From Spongospora subterranea f. sp. subterranea (lineage: Eukaryota; Endomyxa: Phytomyxea; Phytomyxea; Plasmodiophorida): a stretch of 55,974 nucleotides of DNA. How positions within the stretch are numbered: the stretch's first letter is position 1; every line of letters begins with the position of its first letter. Where the stretch lies: assembly GCA_049724395.1 (NCBI GenBank), contig JAUGWO010000252.1, positions 1 through 55,974 of the forward strand. Direction: 5' to 3'. Below the pieces are notes generated by a model. It ran no database searches and had not been told where the DNA came from. It was given only the letters and a program-made list of their open reading frames with translations. Both the position numbers and the translations under genes were made by a program. Below, piece by piece: positions 1-11,269 of this stretch.

Positions 1-165
1 TCTGTTCTGACCATCGTCGACCGATTTTCTAAAATGCCTCATTTAGTATGTTATAACGAGACGGTTACATCTCAAGGACTGGCCTATCTGTTCACCTTAA
101 ACGTAGTTAAACTACATGGACTACCGGAGGAAATCGTAGCAGATCGGGGTAGATTTCGAATTCCG
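1..165 (+). mobile_element. Ty3/gypsy integrase core fragment (fossil)
   Basis: Frame 1 reads as a Ty3/gypsy integrase catalytic core: a TIVDRFSKMPH motif, then a short spacer and a [15 protein letters not shown] motif. It is cut by the window start and changes at about 165 into gypsy sequence on the other strand. Fossil; fragment only. Confidence 0.75.
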
Positions 166-2880
166 GATTCTCCGGGATAGGGCATCGGGTTTCCCAGACA
201 ACGATCCCGCACGATGGATGATTTCATATTCATAATCGGATAGGATCATCGACCACCTGGCTTGTCTACGGTTGAGTATTTTTGAGGTTGAAAAATATTT
301 GAGGTTCTTGTGGTCGCTAACGACTTGGATCCGAAGTGCAGCACTTTCTTAAAAATGCCTTTATTGTAGGAATGCCGCAACAATGGCTAATAATTCCTTA
401 TCGTGAGTTTCGTAATTTATCTCCGATGGGGTCATGGAGAGTGCGATCTTGTTGCAGTTGAGACAGTACCAATCCAATTGCAAAATCAGAGGCATCGGTT
501 TCCACAACGCACTGTTTGGCGGGATCGCAATGGGCAATTGCAGAGCTGAAAGCAGCCTTGATTTCTCGAAATTTACTTTCGCAATATGTATTTTACTGAA
601 ATGGAACTTCTTTGCGTGTCAGTGCATACAGCGGAGCTGTCAACCTGGCATAATTGACGATGAACTCCCCATAGAAATTCGTGAATCCCAAAAGCATTGG
701 ACTCCCTTATCGTCTTTTGGAGATACCCAGGATAATATAACCTCCACCTTGGCCGGATCCATTTCGATTCCTGTTGGCCAGACAACGTACCCAAGGAATT
801 CCACTTTGACAGCATCAAAAACGCATTTCTCCAACTTTGCAAACAGGTTCATGTCCCTTAATTAACTTAAGACGAGTCGGACATTCACATCGCGTTGGAC
901 CGGGTTCGACGAATATATCAGTAAATCATCCAGGTATAACACCACAAATTTGTCCATATATTCTTGAAACAACTCATTCATCAGGCGTTGGAAAATGGCA
1001 GGTGCATTCATCAGTCCGATCGGCATAACTCGATATTCAAAAGTGACCATATTTACAGTTAAATGCAGTGTTTCATTCACCGCATTTTTTTATCCTTAAC
1101 AAATTGTACGCACCCCTGAGATCGATCTTGGTAAATATATTCGCTGTAGCCAATTGTCGTAGAACGTTACTAATAAATGGAAGCGGATATGGCGCTTTTT
1201 TGGTAATGTTGTTCAATCCCCTGTAATCCACTCATAAACGAACACTTCCATCTTTCTTCTTGACAAACATTATTGGTGAGCCTAATGGTGAGCTTGAAAG
1301 CGTGATGAATCCTTTCCTTCAATTTTCGCAAATATATTCCTTGAGCGACTTGTCCTTTTTTGCTGACACGGAATAGCACTGTTTGTAAGGGAGAGGGCCA
1401 TGGTTATCAATCAAATTAATGTCGCAGTCAATGTTCGCTCGGTGAGGTGGTAAAATATTTGTATATTCATATTGAGAAAACATCAGCAAACTCCACGTAT
1501 TTTTCTGGTTGCGTATCGATACTCGACTCCATTTCATTTTCAATTAAAGACTTTGACGGTGAACCCACTTCATTCTGATCAAAGGGACGACGAGTCAGAT
1601 CTACCGAAGACACCATCAGTGGTTCAGGCGATGGATGTTGAGCTGATATCGTGAGATTCTCCCAATCAATGAGAGGGTTAATTTGACGTAAAAACGACAT
1701 TCCTAAAATTATATCGAAATGTGGGGAGTCGATTACGTAAAACTGACTTGAATAAATGTAGGCCATTTATATTTCACATTGTTCGGTTTGATGAGTGATG
1801 GGTGGTAAACGGCGGCCATGAATGACCTCGACGAGTAGTGGTGACTGGAGCCGCAAACTCCTAATGGCGGCTCTCACTGCAAAACGTTTTCCTATAAAGA
1901 TCGTCGATGCGCCAAAATCAATAAAAGCGGTTGTATTTATTCGGGCTAAACCATAATGAAGAAGACAAACGGGGGTTAGTAAGGGCTCAAGACTATTATC
2001 GATGCTCATGACTGAGATTCGACAGCCTTTTTGGTGAGGCAGCGGGAGTGTTGTTGTGAACGGTTCTGTATTTGAATCAAAAGAGGACGCCGGCACCCGC
2101 CGGCTCATTGACGATGTGCTTCCCCATTTTCCGCAAGAATCATCGAACGAAGGGGTTCACAAATCACAATTGGCAATGACTTGGCCTTCGCCACCGCAAT
2201 AGAGGCAAAGTCGTTGTCTCAGTCTTCGATCTCTCCATCTCGTCCAATTTTCCTCGAGGCTGGTTTACCGAATTGGGTTCCTTAAATGGATTTTATCTGC
2301 CGACATCGCATCAAGTACCATGGGAGCCACAGCAGTGTTGGTGGAGGTGAAGCGAGCTGGTGGTCCCCTGCGATGATCAAAACAGGAGCGGGAAACTGTG
2401 GAGGAGAACGAAAATTGGGTAGTCGGCCATTCGCAGCAGGTAGTGGGAACGTGGGGCCAGACAGCGTATAGAAATGTCGCTGGCGTATGCGCTGATCGAT
2501 GACATTTGCTTGCGCGATAATTTCTTCCAAGGTGTTATATGAGGGCATGGTAATCAGCATATCTTGTACACGGTTATTTGAACCGCATCGGGATGCATGC
2601 TGACCAGCGGCATCGTTCCAACCGGAATCAGCCAACAGCAGTTGAATCTCTGATGCAAATTTTGCAACTGATCTGGTGCCTTGTCTGACATACCTCAGAT
2701 GATTTCCTGCGGCGACCACACGAGTGGTGTCATCAAACCGTGACCTGAACAGAGTTATGAACAAGTCAAAACTGTGTAAAACAGGGTCGTTCCGCTCGAA
2801 TTGAGGGTTCCGCCAATCTAACGCGCCGCCAATGAGCAGACCGCCTACCAGCATGACGCGAGAGACGTCGGTTGGGTAGG
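163..2880 (-). mobile_element. Ty3/gypsy gag-pol remnant (fossil)
   Basis: On the minus strand, from high to low coordinates, this region shows a gag-like segment (about 2854-2282), an aspartic-protease and linker region (about 2108-1470, with an FDIILGMSFL motif), reverse transcriptase (about 1380-640, with VLYLDDLLIYS) and the end of RNase H (about 330-163, ending in a PDALSRR-type motif). The order is standard for Ty3/gypsy. It is a broken, old copy with many breaks, and I see no terminal repeats. Its integrase part is missing on this strand, and an integrase piece lies in the opposite orientation at the window start, so the copy is rearranged. Confidence 0.8.
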
Positions 2881-3236
2881 ACCGCGGGCATTGATGAATA
2901 ATCAGACGAACTTAATTGACAAAGCCACGAACAGCTTTCGCAGAGCCGTCGAATGGGTTTGGCAGCAAAACTCCAGGTTCTTTGAGACTCGGTACCGGTT
3001 CTCGAAGTTGGAGCAAGTTATTCAGTTGGGTTTGCAACTCTGCAATGACCGGTTTTAGCATAATCAATGGGAGCACTCGTCGGAATCATGTTGTGATTAG
3101 ATTACTTTCTCGGGGAAAACGGATACTGAGAACTGCTGCCTGACGAGGACGGAAACGACACGGGGGAACCGGCTGGAGATCAGAGAACGGGTGATTATCA
3201 AAAGGAGGAGGTAAATAATCCAATCATTTTATTAAA
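2881..3236. other. No gene recognised
   Basis: Sequence between the gypsy fossil and the next transposon. It may be the decayed start of the gypsy gag or its leader. I see no motif that decides it. Confidence 0.4.
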
Positions 3237-3423
3237 CGGGAGGTATTTCTGTCAGTCGACTTATAGCAGGCCACGCATCAGTCGACTGATAGCAGGCCAC
3301 GCATCAGTCGACTGATGAGATCAGTCGCCAACTATAATAACTTAGAGCATCTCCACCGCGGACTATAAATCTGTAAATAATGATAATGAGCATGTATCAG
3401 CGGGGTATGTCGTTCTCCACATA

Positions 3424-3797
3424 ATGATGACAGACGGTGCATATTGGGAGCAATTTAGGAATTTATCATCTTCCAGCGATAGTGATGATTTTCTTTTGAT
3501 GTCCTTGATGGAGGAAGATGAGATGGAAGAAAGCTCTTTTTCAAACGCATCCAATCAGCAGAGGTGGGTCATGCCCTGGCCGAGCACCGAATGTTGATCG
3601 TCGACGTCGTTTATATGCTCAACTACTCTATGAAGACTATTGGGGATCTACTCCCGTATACGATGAAACGCATTTCCGACGAACCTTTCGGATGCCTAAA
3701 GAATTATTTGACCAGATTCTGCAGCGAGTCACGTCGCATGACAGATATTTCGTCCAAAAGCGTGACGCATGCACAGTAATGGCGGCGAGAGTAGGCT
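3424..3797 (+). pseudogene. Truncated Harbinger transposase (N-terminal part)
   Basis: The likely start Met at 3424 opens a Ser/Asp/Glu-rich N-terminus (SSSSDSDDF). In the next frame comes a typical plant/oomycete PIF-type segment: YDETHFRRTFRMPKELFDQI, then HDRYFVQKRDA. This is the region just before the catalytic DDE domain in this family. The frame changes between the two segments (about 3555-3600), and the sequence is cut at 3797, where a copied piece of the Myb-like gene begins. No catalytic Asp/Glu remains, so it cannot encode an active transposase. Confidence 0.8.
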
Positions 3798-3954
3798 TGC
3801 GATGCGGCAATTGGTACCGATCAGGACAGCGATGTTTTTTACAAGAAAATCGGCGTCGCCTTCGTCTGGTTTCTTTGATACCCGCATTGAAGGCGACGCC
3901 GATTTTCTTGTAAAAAACATCGCTGTCCTGATCGGTACCAATTGCCGCATCGCA
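3798..3954. repeat. Perfect 66-bp-arm hairpin
   Basis: 3798-3863 is an exact reverse complement of 3889-3954, with a 25-bp spacer. The right arm is native to the minus-strand Myb-like ORF, and the left arm is its inverted copy abutting the transposase fragment. Confidence 0.95.
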
Positions 3955-4101
3955 AGTCACCTCAGCGTACGCTTTCGTGATCCACACGTCTTCTGCCTGA
4001 CTAAAATTCTTGATGCCAGAAGACTTGCCGCGACGACCTGGCGTTGAACCCATGTCTTTAAATCCGCACCAGATCTGTTGCGCATTTAATGCTTTCATCA
4101 T
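3860..4101 (-). CDS. Harbinger Myb/trihelix-like accessory protein (partial)
   Basis: The minus strand from 4101 reads a basic N-terminus (GSTPGRRGKSSG), then NFSQAEDVWITKAYAEV and a GTDQDSDVFYKKIGVAF segment. The pattern acidic-E-D-x-x-[LI]-x-x-A-[WY], then GxDQ, F-[WY]-x-x-I and a final F is the Myb/trihelix-like second ORF of PIF/Harbinger elements. That protein normally works with the transposase in DNA binding and nuclear import (family knowledge). It ends where the hairpin turns over, so the C-terminus is missing. The ORF runs on to 3637 through the inverted copy, but that part is shadow. Confidence 0.7.
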
Positions 4102-4148
4102 ATGTATAAAGATAAAGATAATAATAGTCCGCGGTGGAGATGCTCTTA

Positions 4149-5726
4149 GGTACTGTAGGTAGTTGCGACTGATCCATCAATCGCTGGTGTACACATGCTC
4201 ACTGTCAGTTTGATTTTAGTGTACGTGTGCTCAAGGATCCCCCTGAATATCGGCCATTGCCAGCTTCGTTGATTATTGTGGAACACCCTCTCTTAAGTTT
4301 GATCCATTGCAATTAAACGGAGTATATCAGATTTTTTATGCTGAGGTGAAAAATTGCACCGGGTTCTGGCCCATTAGAGAATTCTGTGTTTCCGCCTGTT
4401 TCTGACCTGGTTGACATTTCGCATCTCGATATAGCTCTGGATGTTTGCGATGATTTGAATGCTGTTCCCGCTCTGGATAATGATATTAATGAGGTAAGAC
4501 GAATTTAATGTTAATTCTTTGCTGTATAATGACAATGCAGACCAGGACGATTTGAATGTTGATTTTGAACCCATTACGCTTATAGGTTGAAGTTTTTCCT
4601 AGGCGATGTGAAATCCGGCTCATCCATTGTTCCCAGTGACCCTAAGATTAAATTTCATCACAGGATCTCAGTCAGAAAGTGGTCGGATCCAACCACAAAC
4701 AATCAATGATCGATATGACGTTGTCGCTGATGCATATGCTGAAATCACTTATCCACGAGATGAAGCCACTCGTTTCACCACGCTCATGTCGGATTTCAAG
4801 CATCTTGTTGCTTTCGCGACACACATTCTCCCAATCTTTTCAAGCGAACTCGTTTAGCAATGTGCTGAATACACGATCGTCCCCAGAAGTTCTTGAAACT
4901 TCAATGGCAGTTGAAGGCACCGCTGTCTTTTCAGTTCTAGCTCCAGTACATGGGCCAGCTCAATGCGGTCGACATATAACGAATGCAGATGTTAGTAATC
5001 ATTCACATCTAACGAAACGTCCAGTCAAGCTACAAAAGGGATGCACCAGCTGCAGTCGTGAAATTCGTGTTCAGCCTGGACAACAACCACACAGCAGGAC
5101 AAGGCAAATGCTCAGGAACCGACGCTAATTACAACACCTGAATTTCAGATATTGACTCCCAAATGCTGAATGAAGCAATGCACCGCATTCTTGACTATGG
5201 CGACGACATTGAAGAAGCAAGTAGTGAAATTTTACTTCAAGCAAAGCAACTTTTTGAAAGACAATTTGCTACTAAAGCAGGATTGTTTGATCATAATTGC
5301 TGGTGTTGTACAATCGGTAATTTTCTTAAGAAGACTACTTTAGTCAGGATTTTCATGAGTGCTTTCAGACACTTTGTTGCTAGAATCCGTCCCATTGACA
5401 GAGCTTATGAGGAGCGAACAATTGTAATTAATACTATATGGTCTTGATGTATATTTTGATGATGTCTTCAGAACACGTTATGAATGAAATGCGGTGATCG
5501 TGCCCAAATTCATTTCTAGAAAGGAGACTGGGAACAATGAATTGTACTGACTTTAGAAAGTACAGCCATTGGTATGGGTGAAGAAGTGTAAACAAAAGTT
5601 TACAAGAGTTCTTAAGGGCTTATAAGAATGATTTATTAAATACAATCAACGAGCACGACGAAGTTGGCAATGACGGATCACGGATATTCAGGGGTTGCTT
5701 GAATCACGAACAAGATCAAACGTACA
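4149..5726 (+). other. Interior of the satellite-bearing transposon; unrecognised coding remnants
   Basis: Overlapping open stretches at 4627-4857, 4679-5128 and 5163-5447 are the only coding-like content. The 94-residue frame at 5163-5447 includes an acidic helix-like segment (DDIEEASSEILLQAKQLF) and a short Cys pair (NCWCC). I cannot assign these to a transposase family. Position inside the TIRs suggests they are what is left of the element's own gene or genes, in different frames and so probably decayed. Confidence 0.4.
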
Positions 5727-5816
5727 CTAAAGTTAAACCTGACTGTACACATGTGTACACCAGCGACTGATCCATCAGTCGGGTAAGTTAGTGAGATGGC
5801 GACTGGTTTGCTACTG

Positions 5817-6266
5817 TATAAGTCGACTGATTCGTGGCCTGCTATAAGTCGACTGATTCGTGGCCTGCTATAAGTCGACTGATTCGTGGCCTGCTATAAG
5901 TCGACTGATTCGTGGCCTGCTATAAGTCGACTGATTCGTGGCCTGCTATAAGTCGACTGATTCGTGGCCTGCTATAAGTCGACTGATTCGTGGCCTGCTA
6001 TAAGTCGACTGATTCGTGGCCTGCTATAAGTCGACTGATTCGTGGCCTGCTATAAGTCGACTGATTCGTGGCCTGCTATAAGTCGACTGATTCGTGGCCT
6101 GCTATAAGTCGACTGATTCGTGGCCTGCTATAAGTCGACTGATTCGTGGCCTGCTATAAGTCGACTGATTCGTGGCCTGCTATAAGTCGCTGATTCGTGG
6201 CCTGCTATAAGTCGACTGATTCGTGGCCTGCTATAAGTCGACTGATTCGTGGCCTGCTATAAGTCG
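5817..6266 (+). repeat. 26-bp tandem satellite, 17 units plus a partial
   Basis: The unit starts TATAAGTCGACTGATTCG and continues GGCCTGC with the intervening T. I count 17 nearly identical copies at 5817-6257 (16 of 26 bp and one of 25 bp near 6181) and a partial at 6258-6266. Reverse-complement copies sit at the other end of the same element at about 3254-3318, where the perfect palindrome ATCAGTCGACTGAT appears. The array lies directly inside the 17-bp terminal repeat. Confidence 0.95.
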
Positions 6267-6444
6267 TCCGACAGAAATACCTCCCGATTTAGCTGTGATA
6301 CTGCGTTTACGCGTTAGGCGTCGCAACAGATAGCCAGCAAGCCCTCAACCCTGAAATCCCTCAGGACTCGACTGTTTTCTTGTGCCAGAATCATGCGATC
6401 TTGATGGTACATCGACACCAACGGAGAGCGCATCGACTGATCAT

Positions 6445-6915
6445 GACGACTGAGAATGGACTCTCGAAGGGCCTCAAGCGTGTTCTATCGGAAAGAGGTT
6501 TGTGAATTCCGGGACTTTCAGTCCAAGGAGCCAAAAAATTGTTAAAGGAGCAACAAGACTTCAAAAGCCAGATGGAATGACTACAAGAAACTGTAATTAA
6601 CCGGGGATTATTCGTCGATTTCTATCCCAAGTATCACTGCGGTTTTATATTGAAATGTTTTGGGGTCCAGCCAAAGCGTTTTCAAGAGCTCGATGCACAT
6701 TTCGCTTTGACGTATCAGTTGAACTGGTTCCAGAAGCCCTCAAAAGTGCTTCTAAATAGGCAAAATTAGGAAGTTTGCTCGTAAATCCTATCGGTACATG
6801 GACTCTTACCGCGTCACAGGACCGAACGGTAATTCCTTCAATCACAAACAAATTGAGCTTGCAGTCAAACAGTACCGCGGTCATCGCAAAACCTTGAATA
6901 AATCAGCAATATTTT
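6445..6915 (+). pseudogene. Fungal-type DDE transposase remnant (C-terminal half)
   Basis: The plus-strand frames read KGLKRVLSERGL, then EQQDFKSQME, then VDFYPKYHC, then MDSYRV and KQYRGHRK. These are the ordered landmarks of a DDE superfamily endonuclease common in fungal genomes: ERGL, QxDFxxQ, the FYPKFHCELN motif before the catalytic Glu, and a C-terminal YxxHR motif. Frame changes and stops separate them, and the usual ELNFIE stretch is degraded, so it is a dead copy. A second copy of the family lies at about 19900-20175. Confidence 0.7.
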
Positions 6916-8598
6916 CAATTTTCCTCACGCACTATATAAAACAGCGCACAATTTTCAGATTTGAGATTGAAAAATATCTCCGCTACTGTACTGTGTACAC
7001 AACAAAATTGCGCGTGTGGACTGTTCCGCGATGACGTGTCGGCTTCGGAGTTGTTTTTGATCACTGCGCCAGCCGCTAATTCCAACGCATTGAGAACTGT
7101 CCAGCTTTCCGAACCTGGTCGTCATACTAAACAAGCAACTCGATTGGAAAGACTTAGCCGATGCATGACCCAGTACAACCACTACCTGGAATACCGCTCT
7201 GCGATGTGCCAAGATGCACGAACATTGATTCATTTCAAGCACCTTTGCCGGTAACATTGGCCATCCTTGCGATCTTGACGCGGTGGTTGATTAAAGCCCC
7301 TTTTTCGCGCCCGTCCCTGGAGTCGATCTCCATTTTGATGGTTTTCAGTTTGTACGCATTGTGGACCGTTTTTCGAGGCTAGTAATGCAAATTTGAAATA
7401 CACATTCGCCGAGATTTGATGCCCTGTCCTGAACAATGATTAAAGTAAAACATTTAGACCGCTGAAATCTAACCATGAAATTCCAGTAAACTCTAAAGAG
7501 TCTGGACCCATCCACGAAACCGTGACCTGGACTGAAACGTGACGTGACGGTCGAAGGTCTCGTCATGCCAGTTACGGACTGCAATGTCTTGACTCAGTTA
7601 CAGTGCAGTATACACTTGCCGTTCTTACCCGACCGCTTATGGCCCGATCTTTTCGTAACTGTATCATAACTCTGGCCAGGCAACCAACAATGAAACAATG
7701 GACTGTCGTACCATTGCGGGTACTTGAGTCAATATCGGACAGCATAATGGCCATTTCATGGAATGAAGTTCAAGAGATCTGATGTGTTGAGCTCTGCCAC
7801 AGATCAATGCTCATAATAATGGCACATTCCACACAGCGCCCAACCTCGGAGAATGCAGCCCCCAGTAATGAAATCGCCAGTTCTTTTCTTGCCAGGAACA
7901 CCTGTTGAAACCTACGAGTACAAAGACAAGGCTGTACACATATCAATTACTTGACAAACGAAGAAGGTAATCTCGTGAAATTCAAGAAACGAGGTAATGA
8001 CGCCTTATTCAAATATCGAAAGATAAGCAAGGATAATTCATGAGATTTACCCCATTATTTAGTCGAAAATTGAAGAGAATGTCAAGAAAACTAGCCTCGT
8101 TTAAAACTATGTCATTATCTGCCTCAATGTTGTTCCACAAGGAGTTTCCCTCTGATCTCAATTGATTAGATTTTGCCACCCAGAAATGGAACCACTGACC
8201 TTGCGATCACTACCAATACAGACCTAACACATTTATGGTGGACACAACCACGACAAAATCCTGAAATGTCCTAAATACACGACCGTAGTTGATTTCGAGC
8301 GAATCGCTCGAGGTCATCCGAATCATCCTTGTCGTGGGCACTTTTTAAAGCCACTGCCACTTAGAGAGTGCTATCGTAATGACATCGTGAATTGAATATG
8401 GGCCAAAGAACAAGTGGACGTCAGTATTTAGCCACGAAGATTAAATATTGGAAAACAACAACTTGCTCCGTCTATGCAATTCGACGGGCAAGCTCAGAAC
8501 TCCACGACGACTTTACCGAAATAAACAGAACTTGTTCTCGTGTTATTTGAGAGAAGGTGATTTTGGAATGACAATGACCACCAACTTTAAGTAATTCA
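6916..8598. other. No gene recognised
   Basis: Only short ORFs under about 100 codons occur, overlapping on both strands and matching no family I know. The stretch at 6960-7260 is open on both strands but has no recognisable motif. Probably decayed repeat or intergenic sequence. Confidence 0.4.
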
Positions 8599-9045
8599 AT
8601 GGATCTGAATCTGGTGTTCATTAACGATTTGCCAACTCCAATCTTTTGCAATCTGTTGGTCGCAGATTTTCACCAGACCCGCTCGATTGCACAGGTGATT
8701 AATTTATCTATGTGCCACGACCAGAACACGTTAGAGTTTGGAATACGGGTCGTTGGAAATATGGTTTTTTGTCACATGCACTATCAGAAAGATAATGTTT
8801 ATTCACGTCGACCGCTTTTCTGGTGTGGCTTGGCTAAGTTGAGAGAGGGTTTAAGTTTAAAAAAAAAGACTTTAAAAGCGTTTGTGAACAGGAGAATGGA
8901 TGATACAACAAAAGGCAAAGTGCACCTATTTATGATTCGACCAGCCACCGCTTACCGAAGAAAACGGTCCAAAACTGAGATGAGCAACTGTTTTACCGTT
9001 CCTCAGAGAAGCAACATGTTCTGCCAAGTTGAAATGATCAAATAA
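8599..9045 (+). CDS. Orphan ORF, 148 codons, hypothetical
   Basis: This is the longest ORF in a 3-kb stretch of otherwise short frames. It starts at an ATG and ends at a TAA at 9043-9045. The product would be basic, with a run of lysines mid-protein (KKKTLKAF) and scattered Cys. I see no signal peptide, membrane segment or known domain. The start has no supporting context. It may be a chance ORF or an exon of an unknown gene. Confidence 0.2.
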   Translation: MDLNLVFINDLPTPIFCNLLVADFHQTRSIAQVINLSMCHDQNTLEFGIRVVGNMVFCHMHYQKDNVYSRRPLFWCGLAKLREGLSLKKKTLKAFVNRRMDDTTKGKVHLFMIRPATAYRRKRSKTEMSNCFTVPQRSNMFCQVEMIK

Positions 9046-9919
9046 CAATTGATTCACGACATGAGGAGATCATGATCCGACCAGGGTCCCAGTTACTTTG
9101 CGTTTGAGTTTATTTCGCAACTTTAAAGCTATGTTTAAATTTGTGATCCTGAATTTACATCTTTTTTGTTTTACGTATTTGTCCGTAATGCTTTATCTTG
9201 TCGTTGTACAATAACTCGTTGGCTTTTGCTTTTCATGGCTATACGGAAGATGATATGGTCTACACGGCTTCAGATTACGGTTTTTTCCAACGGTGTAAAT
9301 TCTCAACAATTTACTCTCCGCTGACCCAGACCCGACAACAATTCCCTTCTTGTCCAGTCAGACGTTGGTGCCCATTGCGATTCATTTATTGGGTGACCGC
9401 CCTAATCTGTCTCTGCAAAAGGTATTTTCTCAGAGAGTATGCAAATGTCTCCCTCGTGATGTTTATTTAATGTAAATACCTGGTCGTGATGGATATATCC
9501 TTAGCGGTGTGATTATGGTGAAATCATGTTGTGTCATGTGATGATAGACATCACATGTCAATGGCTCAGATAATGGTATATGTGTAATAACGACAGTATT
9601 CATGGACTATGCGGCAGAAATATACTGAACTTGACATTGATCCGATCAGTCAAGAGCAATGGTTTTCTGCAGAATACTATTCGCACATTAAGAGTTCCCA
9701 ACTCTCGTAAATCTTCAAAATGTGTTAATTCATGTCCGAGCTTGCCTCATTCTTCGCTTATCTTCAACCCTGACATCACAGATAGTTCACTCCCGACTTC
9801 AACATTTTTGGATAGGGGACATCAGGTACCACGATCAGATTCTCATGGAACACGGCGTCGCGGCTGGGGGAGACGTGCTGGCTGGGCGACTGAATCTGTA
9901 GGAATCTATAGACTGTAGA
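9046..9919. other. No gene recognised
   Basis: Low-complexity AT-rich stretches (about 9120-9200) and short ORFs only. A small imperfect palindrome built on CATGTGATG/CATCACATG occurs near 9535-9560. Confidence 0.4.
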
Positions 9920-10210
9920 GATTCGGGCTCGTGAACATCAGTTCTATTTGTAGCGTCGCCCAGGTTTAATTGGGCTGAGGTCGTTTGTCTATAGATATTG
10001 GCTGTAATACGTGACTCATGGATTTGATAACAGTACACGTCTGATACGAATAAACTGACTCGTAAATACCCAACGCAAGTGCAACGAGGGTCTGTTCCAT
10101 TTTGTATAGAATATTCACTCCAGTATGCCTGCATCAACTAGACAAACGAATTCAGCACAATTGAACCTGGGCGACGCTACAATTAGAGCTGATGTTCACG
10201 AGCCCGAATC
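9920..10210. repeat. Inverted repeat, 72-bp arms
   Basis: 9920-9991 pairs with 10139-10210 in reverse complement with several mismatches. The spacer is about 147 bp. Confidence 0.85.
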
Positions 10211-10858
10211 TCACAAGTTATGGGCCCAAAACCTACGTTATCGGCGGGCAAACCAAGTGAACAATTCAATTATAAATCATACAGAGAAGTCAAGCTCAAC
10301 CCCAAAAATTATATGATATGGGCGGTCCAGATGAGGGTTCACCGGAAATCCACACGGCTGTGGCACATCGTAGATTTGAGCCCATCACACAATGAGCAAA
10401 AAAACGACGCTTGAATCGCCAAATTGTATGCCATTTGGGCCTTCGATCGTTATATCTGGAATTGTTCGTTTCGTTGTTTCTGTTCGCTTTTTGCGGTCTA
10501 CGACAGTCGCTTGAGAGGTGACAGAATACGTTGCAATTGAGTCATATCCCTGTTTCTTTTTGGTCGCGACCCCGTTGAGAATCCCACCTCTCGTCGGTCT
10601 GGCCTTTCTCTCAACAGTTCCTGTTCACGAAGTAATAATGATGCACTAATTTCGTCGTAGCTTGAAGCTAAGATTCGTTCAGCTATAGTTGCAGCAATCG
10701 TATGTTCGTATTGTTTGTCTTTCACGTTGACCAGTATAGCAAATGCCAGTTCAGAATCGCCGACATCTCGTCCGGCTAGTCGTAGTCGTAAGGCCAGCCC
10801 TTTCATATCCTATGTGCTTCTTCATGCCGTCCATCGTGTTAAAAATTTTGTTGGTGAA

Positions 10859-11266
10859 GTCCTGCTTCATATACTGCACATGTGAGAATGTCCTGGCTCT
10901 ATGGGAATGCTCTAGAGCATTCCAAGCGTCGGCTGGAATCCTGCATTTGATTACAGTTATTACTTGATGTACTGCGATGATGTCAACAATTTCCGAGGAA
11001 GCAAGCGTCGTTTTCGTTATCGTTTTGTGATGGGCTCAATACTACGAGATGCCACTGGGCCCAGAACCTACATTACCGGCGACAACCCAAGTAAACAATC
11101 CTGTAATAAAGTCATACAGAGGAGTCAAGCTCAACACCGAACGATCATCGCAGTAAATCAAGTAATCACTGTAATCGAAAGCAGGATTCCAGTCGACGCT
11201 TGGAATGCTCTAGAGCATTACCATAGAGCTAGGACATTCTCACATGTGCAGTATATGAAGCAGGAC
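10859..11266. repeat. Inverted repeat, 123-bp arms
   Basis: 10859-10981 pairs with 11144-11266 in reverse complement, with a mismatch roughly every 12-15 bp. The spacer is about 162 bp. The GCTCTAGAGC palindrome is present in both arms. Confidence 0.9.
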
Positions 11267-11269
11267 TAA

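Larger units (their letters stand above)
3342..4148. mobile_element. PIF/Harbinger element nested in the left TIR, with TTA target duplication
   Basis: Perfect terminal inverted repeats begin GAGCATCTCCACCGC at 3345 and end with the reverse complement at 4145. They are flanked by TTA at 3342-3344 and TTA at 4146-4148, the 3-bp target duplication typical of PIF/Harbinger. The element is about 800 bp and holds a truncated transposase reading rightward and a Myb-like second protein reading leftward, so it is a deletion derivative of a two-gene autonomous element. Its clean ends and target duplication show that it inserted after the larger host transposon (3237-6286) was in place. Confidence 0.9.
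3237..6286. mobile_element. DNA transposon with satellite-bearing terminal inverted repeats
   Basis: The ends are matching inverted repeats. CGGGAGGTATTTCTGTC at 3237-3253 is repeated in reverse complement at 6270-6286. Inside each end lie copies of a 26-bp unit: about two at the left and 17 at the right. Further in, a second inverted match pairs about 4166-4228 with about 5727-5787 (both with the GGTGTACACATG region). The long TIR is therefore over 180 bp when the Harbinger insertion at 3345-4145 is ignored. I see no clear target duplication. Internal coding remnants lie at about 4627-5447. The superfamily is unknown to me. Confidence 0.75.
9920..11269. mobile_element. Ty1/copia gag pieces in inverted arrangement (fossil)
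   Basis: This is a cluster of Ty1/copia gag (UBN2-type) fragments. Gag N-terminal sequence lies at about 10125-10414 (plus), with an inverted copy of its start at 9920-9991. A gag central part reads on the minus strand from about 10985 to 10498 (DAWNALEH, then LRLRLAG and ILVNVKDKQYEH). A further plus-strand copy lies at about 11044-11266. The pieces pair as inverted repeats. It is a broken, old fossil with no LTRs recognised. Confidence 0.7.

Noticed and set aside
3637-3797. Continuation of the Myb-like ORF on the minus strand
   Set aside because: Beyond the hairpin the frame reads antisense to the transposase and the inverted copy, so it is not real coding sequence.
5817-6266. CRISPR array
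   Set aside because: The 26-bp units are directly adjacent with no variable spacers, inverted copies lie at the other end of the same element, and the genome is eukaryotic.
6955-7257. Gene in the region open on both strands
   Set aside because: Each frame is about 100 codons, without motifs and overlapping the other, as expected by chance.
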